8,200 bases of DNA from Syntrophaceae bacterium UBA2192 (GTDB lineage: Bacteria > Desulfobacterota > Syntrophia > Syntrophales > UBA2192). Under the pieces are notes generated by a model. That model was not told the origin of the DNA and ran no database searches. It saw only the letters and a list, made by a program, of their open reading frames with translations. Both the position numbers and the translations under genes were made by a program. Numbering within the stretch: position 1 is the stretch's first letter; every line of letters begins with the position of its first letter. Where the stretch lies: assembly GCA_002327315.1 (NCBI GenBank), contig DCVI01000205.1, forward strand, positions 1 through 8,200. Reading direction: 5' to 3'. Below are positions 1-5,546 of this stretch, one piece after another.

Positions 1-63
1 GGGAGAGCGGTGTCGTGAGCCTGTCGAACGGGGTTGGGGTGAGGGTGGATGTTTTGAGGCGTG

Positions 64-122
64 GCAATCTTCCGCTTATTCAACAACGAGATTGCTTCGT
101 CACTTCGTTCCTCGCAATGACG
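64..122. repeat. Palindromic dispersed repeat of the GTCATTGCGAGG...GCAATCT type
   Basis: Positions 88-122, read on the minus strand, begin CGTCATTGCGAGGAACGAAG and end in GCAATCTC. GCAATCT at 64-70 and AGATTGC at 89-95 form a perfect 7-bp inverted repeat with an 18-base spacer. This looks like a widespread class of small dispersed bacterial intergenic repeats that carry GTCATTGCGAGG and GCAATCT. A partial copy in the opposite orientation lies at 8154-8200, so the five genes are bracketed by related elements. It is probably non-coding and of REP/MITE type. Confidence 0.6.
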
Positions 123-172
123 ATCCAAACGAACGACCGAAATGAACGAATTGACCCGAATCCCGGTTTTAT

Positions 173-207
173 CCTGAAGCCTGAAGCCCGAAGCCGGAAT
201 CCCGACG
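173..207. repeat. Heptamer tandem array, unit CCNGAAG
   Basis: Five consecutive 7-base units lie at 173-179, 180-186, 187-193, 194-200 and 201-207: CCTGAAG twice, then CCCGAAG, CCGGAAT and CCCGACG. Unit length is strict while bases 3-4 drift, and the last two units are more diverged. A similar CC..AAG heptamer array occurs at 5513-5540. Function unknown. Confidence 0.75.
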
Positions 208-233
208 CCCTGCCGCTCCGCGGCATGACCGGA

Positions 234-278
234 CAGACGGAATAGACCAGACAGACCAAATAGACGAAACAGACGATC
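234..278. repeat. Nonamer tandem array, unit YAGACSRRA, upstream of TPR gene
   Basis: Five strict 9-base units start at 234, 243, 252, 261 and 270, for example CAGACGGAA, TAGACCAGA and CAGACCAAA. The array ends 3 bases before the Shine-Dalgarno GGGAGG at 281-286. A longer array of the same unit in the same orientation lies upstream of the chain-length gene (5594-5673). Read on the minus strand it gives a meaningless tripeptide repeat, so it is not coding. Confidence 0.85.
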
Positions 279-280
279 CT

Positions 281-286
281 GGGAGG
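281..286 (+). promoter_or_regulatory. Ribosome binding site of the TPR lipoprotein gene
   Basis: GGGAGG is followed after 8 bases by the ATG at 295. It decides the start against the in-frame GTG at 289, which is too close. The site follows directly on the nonamer array. Confidence 0.75.
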
Positions 287-294
287 TAGTGCCG

Positions 295-2577
295 ATGCTT
301 AACCGCAATCGATGGGGCCGGGCCCTCGTGGCCGTTCTTTGTATCCTTCTTGTGGCGGGTTTTGCCGGTTGCAGCAAGGAGAGTAAAAAGGAAGGCCACT
401 TCAAGAAGGGCGAGGCCTACCTGGCCGAGAGCAAGTTCCGGGAGGCCATCATCGAGTTCAAGAACGTCCTGCAGATCGACCCCAACGACGCGAAGGCCTA
501 CTACAAGCTCGGCATGTCCAGTCTCGGGGCCGGCGAGCCCCGCGAGGCCTACTCGGCGCTCAACAAGGCGATCGAACTCGACCCGAATTCCGTCGACGCC
601 CGCGTTCAGTTGGGCCGCCTCTTCCTCATGGCCAGGGATCCCGAAAAGGCGCGCGAGCAGGCGAAAATCGTCATTGAAAAGGACCCCAAAAATGCCATGG
701 GACACCAGCTCATGAGCATGGTCTATCTCAGTGACCGCAAGCTTCCCGAGGCGATCGCCGAGGCGGCCAAGGCCATTGAGGCCGATCCGAAGAAGGCGGA
801 ACCCTACCTGCATCTGGCCGGTCTCTACATCCTGAAAAAGGATCTGCCGAAGGCCGAAGAGACCTTCAATGCAGCCGTCGCGGCTGACCCCGGCTCCGTA
901 CAGGCCCGTCTCGCCCTGGCCGCATTCTACGCGCGCACGGGCAAGCCGAAAGAAGCCGAGGCAGCCTACCTCGAGGCGACGAAGATTGCCGGCAAAGAGC
1001 CCGCACCCTGGATCGCCCTCGGGAACTTCTACGTGTCGCAGAGGCGACTGGAGGATGCCGAGAAGCAGTTCATCCAGGCATCGGAAGTAGCCCCGAAGAA
1101 GGCCGCCGCCCTGGTCTACCTGGGCGACTTCTACATGGCCTGGAACAAACGCGACAAGGCCATCGAGAGCTACAGAAAGGCCGCCGACAGCGAGCCCGAC
1201 AGCATCCCGCCCCTGGTGAAGCTTGCCGAGTACTATCTGTCCGAGCGCAAGCTGGACGAGGCCGCGAAGGCCGTCGAAAGGATCCAGAAGATCAACCCGA
1301 AGAGCCCCGAGGGAATTATCCTCAAGGCCCAGATCCACGTGGCGAAAAACGAGTTCAACGACGCCATCACGCTTCTCCAGGGCTACCTGAAGGACAACCC
1401 CAAAGCGGCCGCCGGATATTATTATCTGGGCCTGGCCCAGCTTGGCAACCGGGACATCCAGCAGGCGAAGGCCCAGCTCTCCGAGGCGGTCAAGCTCAAC
1501 CCCCGGTGGCTCGAGCCGCGTCTCGTGCTTGCGGACCTGTCGCTTTCGACGGGGGACACCAAGACGGCCATCGAGACCCTCCAGGCCATTCTCAAGGAAG
1601 ACCCGAAGAACGTCCGGGCCCTGATGGGCCTCGGTAGCGCCTACGGCGTGAAAGGCGACTGGGCGAAGGCGGGCAGCACCTTCGAGGAAGTCATCCGCCT
1701 CAACCCCCAGAACGCAGCGGCCTACATCCAGTCGGGCCGCGTCTACCTGGCCCGCAAGCAGGAGAAAGAGGCCCTGGCCCGCTTCGAGAAGGCCCTCGCG
1801 CTCCAGCCGGGCGCCGTGGAGCCCATGCAGTACATCATCAACTCCTACATGGTCAGGGGCGAGACGCAGAAGGCAATCGACCGGGTAGAGGCCCAGCTCA
1901 AGGCAGCCCCCGGGAGCCCCTTCCTGTACAACATGCTAGGGGCCCTCTACGAGACGAAGAAGGACACGGCATCGGCCGAGCAGTACTATCGCAAGTCCAT
2001 CGAGTCGAGCCCAAATTCGCCGGACCTCTACGTATCGCTTGCCAGCTTCTACGTGCGTCAGAACATGGCCGACAAGGCCGTCGGCGAGCTCAATGCGGCC
2101 CTGCAGAAGAACCCCAACTCCGTCACGGCCCTCATGGCGCTGGCGGGCATATACCAGAGCCAGAAGAAGAACAACCTTGCCAAGGAGAGCTACCAGAAGG
2201 TCCTGAAGATCAATCCCAAGTTCCCCCCGGCGGCCAACAACCTCGCCTACATTTACGCCGATGAGAACACCAACATCGACGAGGCCCTCGCGCTTGCCCA
2301 GATGGCCAAGGAGGCCGTGCCCGACAACCCGTTCATGTCCGACACCCTGGGCTGGGTCTACTACCGGAAAAATGTATACACCCGGGCCATCGTCTATCTG
2401 AAAGAAGCCGCCGACAAGCTGCCCGACCAGCCCACGGTGCGCTACCATCTCGGAATGGCCTACTATAAGAACGGCCAGGTCGAGCAGGCGAAGAAGGAAC
2501 TCAACCGGGCTCTCCAGATCGACCCGAACATGCCGGGGGCCGCAGAGGCGAAAGAGATTCTGCAGAAAGCGAAGTAA
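295..2577 (+). CDS. TPR-repeat outer-membrane lipoprotein of an EPS/XrtA-type locus (PrsT-like)
   Basis: Probable periplasm-facing scaffold lipoprotein of 760 aa. The ATG at 295 is preferred because GGAGG (282-286) lies 8 bases before it; the GTG at 289 would be only 2 bases away. Residues 1-25 are a signal peptide (basic MLNRNRWGR, hydrophobic core) ending in a lipobox FAG before Cys26. Ser27 at +2 favours outer-membrane sorting. From residue 33 to 747 the protein is entirely TPR: 21 head-to-tail units of 34 residues (unit 19 has 35), each with the usual small or hydrophobic pattern and mostly ending in a DP/NP-type turn, then a 13-residue tail. The family resembles the PrsT TPR lipoproteins of exosortase A loci, which are usually somewhat longer; an unrelated EPS-associated TPR lipoprotein is the alternative. 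TPR proteins bind other proteins, so a partner in the export or synthase complex is likely. No catalytic motif is seen. Confidence 0.88.
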   Translation: MLNRNRWGRALVAVLCILLVAGFAGCSKESKKEGHFKKGEAYLAESKFREAIIEFKNVLQIDPNDAKAYYKLGMSSLGAGEPREAYSALNKAIELDPNSVDARVQLGRLFLMARDPEKAREQAKIVIEKDPKNAMGHQLMSMVYLSDRKLPEAIAEAAKAIEADPKKAEPYLHLAGLYILKKDLPKAEETFNAAVAADPGSVQARLALAAFYARTGKPKEAEAAYLEATKIAGKEPAPWIALGNFYVSQRRLEDAEKQFIQASEVAPKKAAALVYLGDFYMAWNKRDKAIESYRKAADSEPDSIPPLVKLAEYYLSERKLDEAAKAVERIQKINPKSPEGIILKAQIHVAKNEFNDAITLLQGYLKDNPKAAAGYYYLGLAQLGNRDIQQAKAQLSEAVKLNPRWLEPRLVLADLSLSTGDTKTAIETLQAILKEDPKNVRALMGLGSAYGVKGDWAKAGSTFEEVIRLNPQNAAAYIQSGRVYLARKQEKEALARFEKALALQPGAVEPMQYIINSYMVRGETQKAIDRVEAQLKAAPGSPFLYNMLGALYETKKDTASAEQYYRKSIESSPNSPDLYVSLASFYVRQNMADKAVGELNAALQKNPNSVTALMALAGIYQSQKKNNLAKESYQKVLKINPKFPPAANNLAYIYADENTNIDEALALAQMAKEAVPDNPFMSDTLGWVYYRKNVYTRAIVYLKEAADKLPDQPTVRYHLGMAYYKNGQVEQAKKELNRALQIDPNMPGAAEAKEILQKAK

Positions 2578-2589
2578 GGGAACCCGGCA

Positions 2590-2637
2590 CCATCAAAAAG
2601 GGGAAGCCCTCCAATTGCGAGCGACAAAATTTGATGG
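2590..2637. repeat. 8-bp inverted repeat after the TPR gene
   Basis: CCATCAAA at 2590-2597 is perfectly complementary to TTTGATGG at 2630-2637, enclosing 32 bases. It starts 12 bases after the TPR stop codon. It may be a weak 3' structure; no T-run follows, so it is not called a terminator. Confidence 0.4.
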
Positions 2638-2651
2638 GAGGGTTGGAAGGC

Positions 2652-2665
2652 CGTCGGGACCGACG
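2652..2665. repeat. Small hairpin CGTCGG/CCGACG
   Basis: Perfect 6-bp arms (2652-2657 and 2660-2665) are separated by only two bases, so the innermost pairs would open in a real hairpin. It sits between the larger inverted repeats of this gap. Confidence 0.4.
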
Positions 2666-2705
2666 CAGGGCAAGTACATCATACTGTCATTAATATCAAC
2701 GAGTT

Positions 2706-2733
2706 GGGGAAGGATGGCCATCCATCCTTCCCC
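2706..2733. repeat. Strong 12-bp hairpin
   Basis: GGGGAAGGATGG (2706-2717) pairs perfectly with CCATCCTTCCCC (2722-2733) around a 4-base loop. No T-tract follows on either strand, so it is not a standard intrinsic terminator. It could be a transcript-end stabiliser, part of a structured RNA or a remnant of a palindromic element. Confidence 0.7.
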
Positions 2734-2857
2734 TGCCGTCAAGATTTGAACCTCCAAAGCGTACCCACCAACGACAGACCACGGAAGGGTTTTACGTAAC
2801 ATGCCGTAATAATGATGGTTTTGTCTTCTCTGATTCTTTCTTTTTGCCCCTCATTCA

Positions 2858-2873
2858 AGGAACAAAAATTGCA
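2858..2873 (+). promoter_or_regulatory. Candidate sigma-54 (RpoN) -24/-12 promoter
   Basis: AGGAACAAAAATTGCA matches the -24/-12 consensus TGGCACG-N4-TTGCA at the essential GG and GC, with exactly 10 bases between them, plus the AC and the whole TTGCA. The first base, the fourth (A for C) and the G at position 7 deviate. Transcription would start near 2884, about 290 bases before the export gene ATG. In known XrtA systems the response regulator PrsR is a sigma-54 activator, so the site fits the context. A chance match remains possible. Confidence 0.5.
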
Positions 2874-3018
2874 TGTGTAAAACGGCGAGAGAGAAACGTT
2901 AAAAGTCCCAAGTTTGTCCGTCTTCCACGCATCCCTGCTCCAGCGGATTGATCGTTGCTCGGGATAAATTTGCGGTCCGGGGTGAGGTGACGGGGTTTTT
3001 TACAGCCAGGCAGTGAAA

Positions 3019-3037
3019 TTGTAAAGATATTTTACAA
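3019..3037. promoter_or_regulatory. Perfect palindrome TTGTAAA-N5-TTTACAA, candidate operator
   Basis: Two 7-bp arms (3019-3025 and 3031-3037) flank GATAT. The spacing gives a 19-bp dyad of the size bound by dimeric regulators. It lies just upstream of the sigma-70-type promoter at 3056-3083, a usual place for a regulator. Which protein binds is unknown. Confidence 0.45.
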
Positions 3038-3055
3038 AATCATACTTTTTTCGTA

Positions 3056-3083
3056 TTGAGTTTCGAAAATTATCATCTAGAAT
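3056..3083 (+). promoter_or_regulatory. Candidate sigma-70 promoter of the export gene
   Basis: TTGAGT (3056-3061) and TAGAAT (3078-3083) are separated by 16 bases and match the -35 and -10 consensus at 4/6 and 5/6. The start point would be near 3090, leaving about 84 bases of leader before the ATG at 3174. A TTTCGAAA palindrome (3061-3068) lies within it. AT-rich sequence makes chance matches common. Confidence 0.35.
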
Positions 3084-3155
3084 GACGAGTTGAAAAACAT
3101 GAAAAGATTGCACACGGCCGGCATGACAGACAGGGGAAAATGTCTGACGGCAAAA

Positions 3156-3162
3156 AAGGAGG
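3156..3162 (+). promoter_or_regulatory. Ribosome binding site of the export gene
   Basis: AAGGAGG is followed 11 bases later by the ATG at 3174, slightly long but acceptable in this purine-rich stretch. It supports 3174 over the upstream in-frame TTG (3090) and ATG (3099), neither of which gives a signal peptide at the N-terminus. Confidence 0.65.
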
Positions 3163-3173
3163 AGAGAGAAGAG

Positions 3174-3890
3174 ATGAGAAGACGCCCGATTGCACTTATC
3201 GTCATTTTGGTCGCTGTCGCCGCTATCGCACTCATGTCCAATCAAACCGTCTTTGCACAGGACAAGCAGCCTGCGGCGCCCCAGGCGGGCCAGGAGAAGA
3301 GCCCGCAGGCCGCATCGGCCCCTGCGCCGTCCAAACCCGCCGGAGGCGGGAAGACGGAAGCCCTCAAGGCAGCCCAGTCGAAGGCAACTGTCGCCGCCGA
3401 CAGCGACAGTTATATCATCGGGCCCGAGGACGTCCTCTACATCTATGTCTGGAAGGAAGAGAACCTGTCACGGTCGGTTCCCGTCCGGATGGACGGCATG
3501 ATTTCCATTCCCCTCGTTGACGACATCAAGGCGGCAGGCATGACGCCGCTCCAGCTCAAGGAGTTGCTGTTGGCCAAACTGAGGGAGTACGTTGAGACCC
3601 CCGATGTCACCATCATTGTCACCGAGGCCAACAGCTACAGGGTCTTTGTCCAGGGCGAGGTGAAGACCCCAGGCGTGTACAAGCTGCGGAGCGAGACTAC
3701 GCTTGTCCAGCTCATCATCATGGCCGGCGGCTTCACCGACTGGGCGAACCAGAAGAAGATCACCATCATGCGCAAGGAAGGCGGCAAGGACAGCCGGATC
3801 GTGGTGAATTACAAAAAGATTGTCGCGGGGGATGAAGGCGCCAGGGACGTGATGCTGAAATCGGGCGACATCGTCATTATACCGAACTGA
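3174..3890 (+). CDS. Outer-membrane polysaccharide export (OPX) protein, short class
   Basis: Periplasmic/outer-membrane export protein of 238 aa that would guide polymer across the envelope. Residues 1-28 form a signal peptide (MRRR, hydrophobic core, TVFA before Gln29) without a lipobox cysteine, unlike Wza. A Pro/Ala-rich linker follows (30-75). The Poly_export domain covers about 80-151 (YIIGPEDVLYIYVWKEENL, then VRMDGMISIPLVDDI), and a single SLBB domain follows from about 155 (VFVQGEVKTPGVYKL). The protein stops right after DIVIIPN, so it has no second SLBB and none of the C-terminal amphipathic helix that makes the Wza pore. The size fits the XrtA-associated export family rather than Wza (about 380 aa). 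The start is set by AAGGAGG at 3156-3162 and by the signal peptide. The next gene encodes an outer-membrane barrel that could supply the missing channel. Confidence 0.9.
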   Translation: MRRRPIALIVILVAVAAIALMSNQTVFAQDKQPAAPQAGQEKSPQAASAPAPSKPAGGGKTEALKAAQSKATVAADSDSYIIGPEDVLYIYVWKEENLSRSVPVRMDGMISIPLVDDIKAAGMTPLQLKELLLAKLREYVETPDVTIIVTEANSYRVFVQGEVKTPGVYKLRSETTLVQLIIMAGGFTDWANQKKITIMRKEGGKDSRIVVNYKKIVAGDEGARDVMLKSGDIVIIPN

Positions 3891-3897
3891 TGAGAGA

Positions 3898-3973
3898 AAG
3901 TTGACAAGTTGACAAGTAAATAAGTTGATAAGGGGGATTCCTAATCAACTTATCAACTGATTAACTAATCAAC
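3898..3973. repeat. Inverted pair of octamer tandem arrays (AAGTTGAY)n / (ATCAACTT)n
   Basis: The left array has AAGTTGAC at 3898 and 3906, AAGTAAAT at 3914 and AAGTTGAT at 3922. The right array has ATCAACTT at 3944, ATCAACTG at 3952, ATTAACTA at 3960 and a partial ATCAAC at 3968. The two are complementary; the best perfect stem is AGTTGATAAG (3923-3932) with CTTATCAACT (3949-3958) around a 16-base loop. It starts 8 bases after the export gene stop codon and could attenuate read-through or stabilise the 3' end, but no T-run follows. Confidence 0.8.
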
Positions 3974-3974
3974 G

Positions 3975-3987
3975 GCCGCGATGCGGC
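3975..3987. repeat. Short GCCGC/GCGGC hairpin before the barrel gene
   Basis: Five-bp arms flank GAT, followed by AGGCAAG, and lie just upstream of the ribosome site. A near relative (7-bp arms, loop CGC, followed by GGCAG) sits directly after the barrel gene stop codon at 5443-5459. Confidence 0.4.
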
Positions 3988-3994
3988 AGGCAAG

Positions 3995-4001
3995 AAGGAG
4001 G
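3995..4001 (+). promoter_or_regulatory. Ribosome binding site setting a TTG start
   Basis: AAGGAGG lies 7 bases before the TTG at 4009. The near-perfect site and spacing are the reason a TTG start is accepted for the barrel gene. The codons that follow at once give a basic N-terminus and signal peptide. Confidence 0.8.
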
Positions 4002-4008
4002 GGGTACT

Positions 4009-5442
4009 TTGAAACGGAAGGGATTCATCACTGCGGCGATACTGGTATTCACGCTCTGCCTGGCAGCGACCGTGTTCGGTCAGCCTGGAACGGCCGGTCA
4101 GATAATCCCGGGTCAACCGAGTGGGTCCGGACAGCCGAACATCCCCGTACAGCCCGGTACCCCGGACCTGACAGGCGCATCCGCACCGCTCAGCCTGCCC
4201 GCCGGGCAGCGTTACGAGATCAAGCCTTACGTCTTTGTCACGGAGCAGTACACGAGCAACGTCTACCTGACGAATACGAACACGAAGTCCGACTGGATCA
4301 CCACCGCCGGCCCGGGCATCCGGCTCGCCGTCAACGATCCCTCTTTCGGTGCCGATCTGACGGGCAACTTCGGCTACAACTGGTATGCCAACCAGACCAA
4401 GGAGGACTACTGGAGCATCGACGGCACCCTCGGTCTCCGATACAACCCCACCCCGCAGCTCACCTTCAGGGTGCGAGAGTACATTCTGCGCTCCGAGAAC
4501 ACGGTAGAGCCCTACTACGCGCAGGGAGGGCAGCCGGCCCAGCCAGGCAACCTCGTCGGTACCAACCGGTCTAATACCCCCTACCTGCGCAACGTCGTCG
4601 AGCCTTCCGTCGACTGGCAATTCAGCCGGCAGGGCAACGTCGGCCTCCTCTACCGCAACAACATACTGAGAAACGACGACAACATCGTTTACGAGGACAG
4701 CACCGAAAACTACGTGCGCCCCAGCTTCAGCTACTGGATCGACCAGCGAAACAACATTGCCCTGGACTATGGCTTTACCTCCGGCACGTACTCGCGCGAA
4801 GTGGGCATACACACGCCGGACTTCACATCGCAGAATCCTCACGGCCGCTACACCTTCCGCTTCGATGCCCAGATGTCCGTCTTCGCGGATTACATATTCA
4901 TATACCAGGACAACGATGACCCGGGCATCGACTACACCGTCAATAACCCCTCCGTGGGTATCGTCTACAACTTCAACCCCACCCTGACCGGTGTGGCCCA
5001 GTTGGGTTATTTCTGGCAGAACCCCGAGCGCGGAGACGATTTCACCGGCGTCACCAGCAACCTGAGCATCACGCAAAGGGACAGGCAGACGACATACACC
5101 CTGGCCTTCAACAGCGGATTCCAGCAGAACCAGTTTAGTTTCGACAACACGGGCTTCAACAAGTATTACGGCGGCTCGGCACTCATTTCGCACCAGATTA
5201 CACAGCGGTTCAATGTAGGCTTCGTTGGGAGCGCTGTAAATACGGAGTACGCCGGCCTCATCGACCGCACAGACTGGCTTTACACGGCGGACGCCACGGC
5301 CGGCTACCAGATCCTGCAATGGCTCACGGTTGGCGGCAGGGTGGGATACCAGCAGGACGACTCCAACATCGCAGCGAACAGCTACGAAGAGTGGCATGCG
5401 TTCCTGACGCTGACTGCCACGTTTGACAACCTGCTGAAATAG
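4009..5442 (+). CDS. Outer-membrane beta-barrel protein of the EPS locus (BBP2-like)
   Basis: Probable outer-membrane barrel of 477 aa. It begins at TTG, chosen because AAGGAGG lies 7 bases upstream and the first residues (MKRKGFITAAILVFTLCLAA) form a signal peptide with likely cleavage near VFG/Q at residue 24-25. A Gly/Pro/Gln-rich linker (25-58) precedes the barrel, which begins about residue 68 (YEIKPYVFVTEQYTSNVYL). The rest is rich in aromatic residues, Asn and Asp, with alternating amphipathic strands separated by polar turns, no helical membrane segments and a final strand AFLTLTATF close to the C-terminus. This pattern matches the putative barrel porin 2 / XrtA-associated outer-membrane protein group. 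Sitting directly after a short OPX gene, it may be the polymer channel, as proposed for barrel partners of short OPX proteins; this role is inferred. The last residues (DNLLK) are not the usual terminal Phe. Confidence 0.8.
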   Translation: MKRKGFITAAILVFTLCLAATVFGQPGTAGQIIPGQPSGSGQPNIPVQPGTPDLTGASAPLSLPAGQRYEIKPYVFVTEQYTSNVYLTNTNTKSDWITTAGPGIRLAVNDPSFGADLTGNFGYNWYANQTKEDYWSIDGTLGLRYNPTPQLTFRVREYILRSENTVEPYYAQGGQPAQPGNLVGTNRSNTPYLRNVVEPSVDWQFSRQGNVGLLYRNNILRNDDNIVYEDSTENYVRPSFSYWIDQRNNIALDYGFTSGTYSREVGIHTPDFTSQNPHGRYTFRFDAQMSVFADYIFIYQDNDDPGIDYTVNNPSVGIVYNFNPTLTGVAQLGYFWQNPERGDDFTGVTSNLSITQRDRQTTYTLAFNSGFQQNQFSFDNTGFNKYYGGSALISHQITQRFNVGFVGSAVNTEYAGLIDRTDWLYTADATAGYQILQWLTVGGRVGYQQDDSNIAANSYEEWHAFLTLTATFDNLLK

Positions 5443-5459
5443 TTGCCGCCGCGCGGCAA
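5443..5459. repeat. Hairpin immediately after the barrel gene stop codon
   Basis: TTGCCGC (5443-5449) and GCGGCAA (5453-5459) pair perfectly around CGC. It starts on the base after the TAG. There is no T-tract, so it is more likely a 3'-end stabiliser or a weak terminator. It resembles the hairpin at 3975-3987 on the other side of the gene. Confidence 0.55.
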
Positions 5460-5464
5460 GGCAG

Positions 5465-5503
5465 AAGTGTCTGAGTGAGAGGAAGTGTCTGAGTGTTTGA
5501 GTG
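5465..5503. repeat. Octamer array, unit GTGTYTGA
   Basis: The 13-mer AAGTGTCTGAGTG occurs at 5465-5477 and 5483-5495, followed at once by TTTGAGTG (5496-5503). Internally the period is 8 (GTGTCTGA, GTGTTTGA), with one 10-base unit. It is distinct from the other repeat families here. Confidence 0.7.
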
Positions 5504-5512
5504 AAAAAAGAG

Positions 5513-5540
5513 CCACAAACCTCAAGCCACAAGCCGCAAG
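5513..5540. repeat. Heptamer tandem array, unit CCNCAAG
   Basis: Four 7-base units lie at 5513, 5520, 5527 and 5534: CCACAAA, CCTCAAG, CCACAAG and CCGCAAG, then a partial GCAAG. It shares the CC..AAG frame and period with the array at 173-207. Confidence 0.75.
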
Positions 5541-5546
5541 GCAAGA

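Larger units (their letters stand above)
1..294. other. Repeat-filled upstream region without a gene
   Basis: I see no convincing gene here. The stretch is a mosaic of repeats: a GCCTGTCGAAC-type motif (about 17-31) of a kind often dispersed in bacterial genomes, a palindromic GCAATCT/AGATTGC element (64-122), a heptamer array (173-207) and a nonamer array (234-278) that stops just before the ribosome site of the TPR gene. The open frames through it are made of the repeats themselves. No clear promoter was found: a TGGCA...GC match at 62-75 has 9 rather than 10 bases between GG and GC, so it is not a good sigma-54 site. The promoter of the TPR gene may lie upstream of the window. Confidence 0.6.
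2578..3173. other. Long non-coding gap with structured and regulatory sequence
   Basis: This 596-base gap lies between the TPR gene and the export gene. The first half (2590-2740) holds three inverted repeats and no convincing gene. A 69-codon minus-strand frame (2593-2802) lacks a ribosome site and a recognisable domain. The second half is AT-richer and holds a sigma-54-type promoter (2858-2873), a 7+7 palindrome (3019-3037) and a sigma-70-type promoter (3056-3083). It is by far the largest gap in the cluster, which suggests the export gene starts its own transcription unit. Confidence 0.6.

Noticed and set aside
62..75. TGGCAATCTTCCGC as a sigma-54 promoter for the TPR gene
   Set aside because: Only 9 bases separate GG and GC (10 are required), and the sequence belongs to the dispersed palindromic repeat.
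15..245. 76-codon plus-strand frame at the window start
   Set aside because: It consists of dispersed and tandem repeat sequence, has no ribosome site and resembles no protein family.
173..278. Tandem arrays as a CRISPR
   Set aside because: Units are 7 or 9 bp with no spacers between them, and no cas gene is present.
169..1338. Long open frame of 389 codons on the minus strand across the start of the TPR gene
   Set aside because: It mirrors the GC-rich, repeat-structured TPR gene and the nonamer array; its sequence is low-complexity Gly/Leu/Val with no domain, while the plus frame has a ribosome site, lipobox and 21 perfect TPR units.
2729..2775. Minus-strand GGTTCAAATC followed by tRNA-like bases, possible tRNA T-arm
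   Set aside because: The flanking bases do not form a T-stem or acceptor stem and no anticodon arm is present, so it is not a tRNA or a recognisable fragment.
2593..2802. 69-codon minus-strand frame in the gap after the TPR gene
   Set aside because: It is not overlapped by a gene and reads like plausible protein (ILPQLVDINDSMMYLPCVGP), so it was considered, but no Shine-Dalgarno precedes its ATG, it spans strong hairpins and no family is recognised. A homology search with conservation in third positions would be needed to revive it.
2940..3010. Cyclic-di-GMP riboswitch ahead of the export gene
   Set aside because: It would fit EPS control, but the conserved GEMM core motifs and tetraloop-receptor bases are not found in the leader.
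3961..5544. 527-codon minus-strand frame across the barrel gene
   Set aside because: It is an antisense frame opened by high GC; the plus strand has a strong ribosome site, signal peptide and barrel pattern.
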